Assembly (NCBI GenBank): GCA_013396655.1
Contig: WBMV01002860.1
Span: 143,623 to 207,622 of the forward strand
Direction: 5' to 3'
Source: Campylorhamphus procurvoides
Lineage: Eukaryota; Chordata; Aves; Passeriformes; Dendrocolaptidae
Length of the DNA: 64,000 nucleotides
Shown: in pieces, positions 62,407 to 64,000 of the stretch
How the letters are laid out: the number at the start of each line of letters is the position of its first letter
Position numbering within the stretch: the first letter of the stretch is position 1
Notes under the pieces: generated by a model
The model's input: only the letters and a program-made list of their open reading frames with translations
Told to the model about the DNA's origin: nothing
Databases searched by the model: none
Program-made: the position numbers and the translations under genes

Positions 62407-62509
62407 TGGAAATGAAGGAATTAAAACATCTGTACTCCAAATATTCAAATATTACAAGACTGAAAGGTCTGAAAAGGCAGATGAAAGTGTGGAAGAAGCT
62501 CATTTTCTC
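62407..62509 (+). repeat. 103-bp direct copy B flanking PKNOX2 second coding exon
   Basis: Second member of the pair with 61159-61261, same orientation, 1,248 bases apart, with the coding exon in between. There are no target-site duplications or tails that I can see. Confidence 0.8.
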
Positions 62510-64000
62510 AAAGCAAAAGAAGCCATTTGTGGACACCACCACCTTCTTTTTGCCCTTCCATGTGGAGTTTTGCAGCATTTGGGGGGATAAGGAAAACAAA
62601 ATGACCCACCTTTGGAGTTTTCATAACCTTAATTTCAACATCAAAAACATGCAAAAAATACCTAGTGGGAGGTATTTCCCACTTAGAAAAGCAGGGGAAA
62701 ATTTGTTGCCTAGTCCCATGTGTGGACTCGCTGCCCAAACCAGGATGATTATTTTTGGGTAGCAGCCAAGCAACCCCCCAGACAAATTTTTATCCCTAAA
62801 ATGAGCCTTTTTTAATGAATATTCCTGTACCCAGCAGTTAATATGGATGGTGTGCATGTCATTAAGTATCAGATGCACACAAGGATTTTCTCAGCCCTCC
62901 TAGGTCCGTTCCCTCCACCCAAAACAATGGATTTTTGTTACTTTTCAGTAATAGCACCAAGGCAGAAGGCATCGGCTGTAAGTGTCTGTCAACCAACCTG
63001 GAGGGAAATTGCTGGCAAAATGTGATGGAAAATACAAAAAACTGTGGACAAGTCACCCTGCTGGGTTTTATGCTCTAGCAGGAGGTTTATCACCCATTAA
63101 AAAATAGAGAAAAGGGGAAAAAAATGAATCCTCCCCCTCCCTGCTCGGTGTGGGAGCAGATTGGCCTAGACTGGTCCAGCAGTGTCACTTTTCAGCTGCA
63201 ACTTTTTCCCAGCAAAAGTGTTTTCTTGACTTTATGCAACAGTAGGTCTGGGAGTTCCCAGTGGATTTTGGACCAGGAAAGAATTATGCTTCTGAAGGGA
63301 AGTGGTGCTTAAACCATCCGAACGCTGTAAATTGGATTTTTCCAAGTGGGAAATGGCTGGATTTCTTTGCATTAAGTTTTCTTTTTTTTTCTTCTTTTCT
63401 TTTTTGAGGGGGAAAGGGGTGAAAAAAAAAAATTCCTGTTGTGATGTTCCCACACTGCCGTTGGCTTGAGCCTGGCTGAAGGTGGGAAATTAGGCCATTA
63501 GAGGAATTCATTCCTCTTTATTAGCCCGTGTCGAATCCTTTTTATTAGAGGCTGCAAATGACCTCTCTCCTGCAGGAAAATGTCAGGGCTGGTTTAGCCC
63601 TTTCATTTGGAGGAATCCCTGGGAAAAAAAAAACCAACACAAGCCTCTTTTTTTTTTTTTTTGCAAAACCGTATTCAGCAAAACCAGATTTTTCCATCCC
63701 AAAACTTTCCTTCATGCCATAGGGGTGGTTTTCCACCTCTGTAACAACCGTGCTGAGGAAAATCCTTCTGTTTTCCCTGTGCATTCTGGATATCCATCTA
63801 TTCCTTGCACTGCAAATTTCATAGAAGGAAGGGACTCCAGATCTCAGTTTCTATGCCACAACATCCACCTGCAAACCCCTGTGGTGGGCCGTCCTTTCCT
63901 CTGCCTGGCATGGCCACGGAAGGGCTGGAAATGGAGAAAATAGTGGGGGTTTTTCCCATGCAAAAATGAAAAAAAACTCACAACAATGCAACAATTAAGC

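Larger units (their letters stand above)
61707..64000 (+). other. PKNOX2: Start of the next PKNOX2 intron, running off the window
   Basis: The donor GTGATG is followed by about 180 bases rich in ATGCAT and TAATTA motifs, then AT-rich DNA (62160-62340), then the second 103-bp direct copy (62407-62509). The remainder to 64000 is unremarkable with short A or T runs (63380-63440, 63630-63665). No further exon is recognised before the window ends. Confidence 0.75.

Noticed and set aside
1..64000. CRISPR arrays, operons, phage or plasmid features
   Set aside because: The sequence is vertebrate. Its direct repeats are minisatellites without unique spacers, and no bacterial-type genes are present.

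Overview
This is non-coding-rich vertebrate DNA from a bird. The evidence is the CR1 LINE 3' ends (the ...ATTCTATG tail and the 'gaccttaaagaccatct' block), three solo LTRs of avian ERVL-like families, and split exons with GT/AG borders in place of open operon-like genes. It is most likely a neoavian bird, possibly a passerine, because of the LTR class whose sense strand begins TGTCCTGGTT. That taxonomic step is inference.

The only gene I can support is PKNOX2 (PREP2, a TALE homeodomain transcription factor), on the + strand. Two coding exons are visible: 55762-55845 (start codon, 28 codons, phase 0 end) and 61567-61706 (46 codons plus two bases of the next). Together they encode the variable N-terminus, up to the point where the PBX-interacting MEIS/PKNOX N-terminal domain should start in an exon beyond the window. 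The homeodomain is not in the window. Everything upstream of 55737 is most simply 5' intron or 5'-flanking DNA of PKNOX2. In mammals this gene has long introns before its start codon. I recognised no other protein-coding gene.

Layout: 1-13.9 kb holds several short-unit minisatellites (20-bp, 29-bp, ~33-bp and ~75-bp units), a 420-bp polypyrimidine tract and a 480-bp polypurine tract. 13.9-15.6 kb is a visibly misjoined stretch: three single-N joins with flanking duplications suggest two contigs were placed in swapped order. 16-20 kb has a ~33-bp minisatellite and long AT-rich microsatellite DNA with an inverted repeat. 22.8-23.9 kb is a CR1 inserted into a minisatellite. 31.3-32.4, 40.4-40.9 and 49.9-50.4 kb are solo LTRs, all antisense to PKNOX2. 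Further CR1 fragments lie at 36.2 and 41.2 kb, and minisatellites at 37, 42.6, 45.6-46.3 and 57.7-58.2 kb. PKNOX2 coding exons follow at 55.8 and 61.6 kb. The second is flanked by two 103-bp direct copies, and the intron after it opens with a cluster of TAATTA/ATGCAT motifs.

The abundance and variety of minisatellites fits an avian microchromosome (PKNOX2 lies on chromosome 24 in chicken, from general knowledge). I found no operon, CRISPR array, RNA gene or intact mobile-element gene. Long open frames elsewhere are by-products of low-complexity or tandem-repeat DNA.
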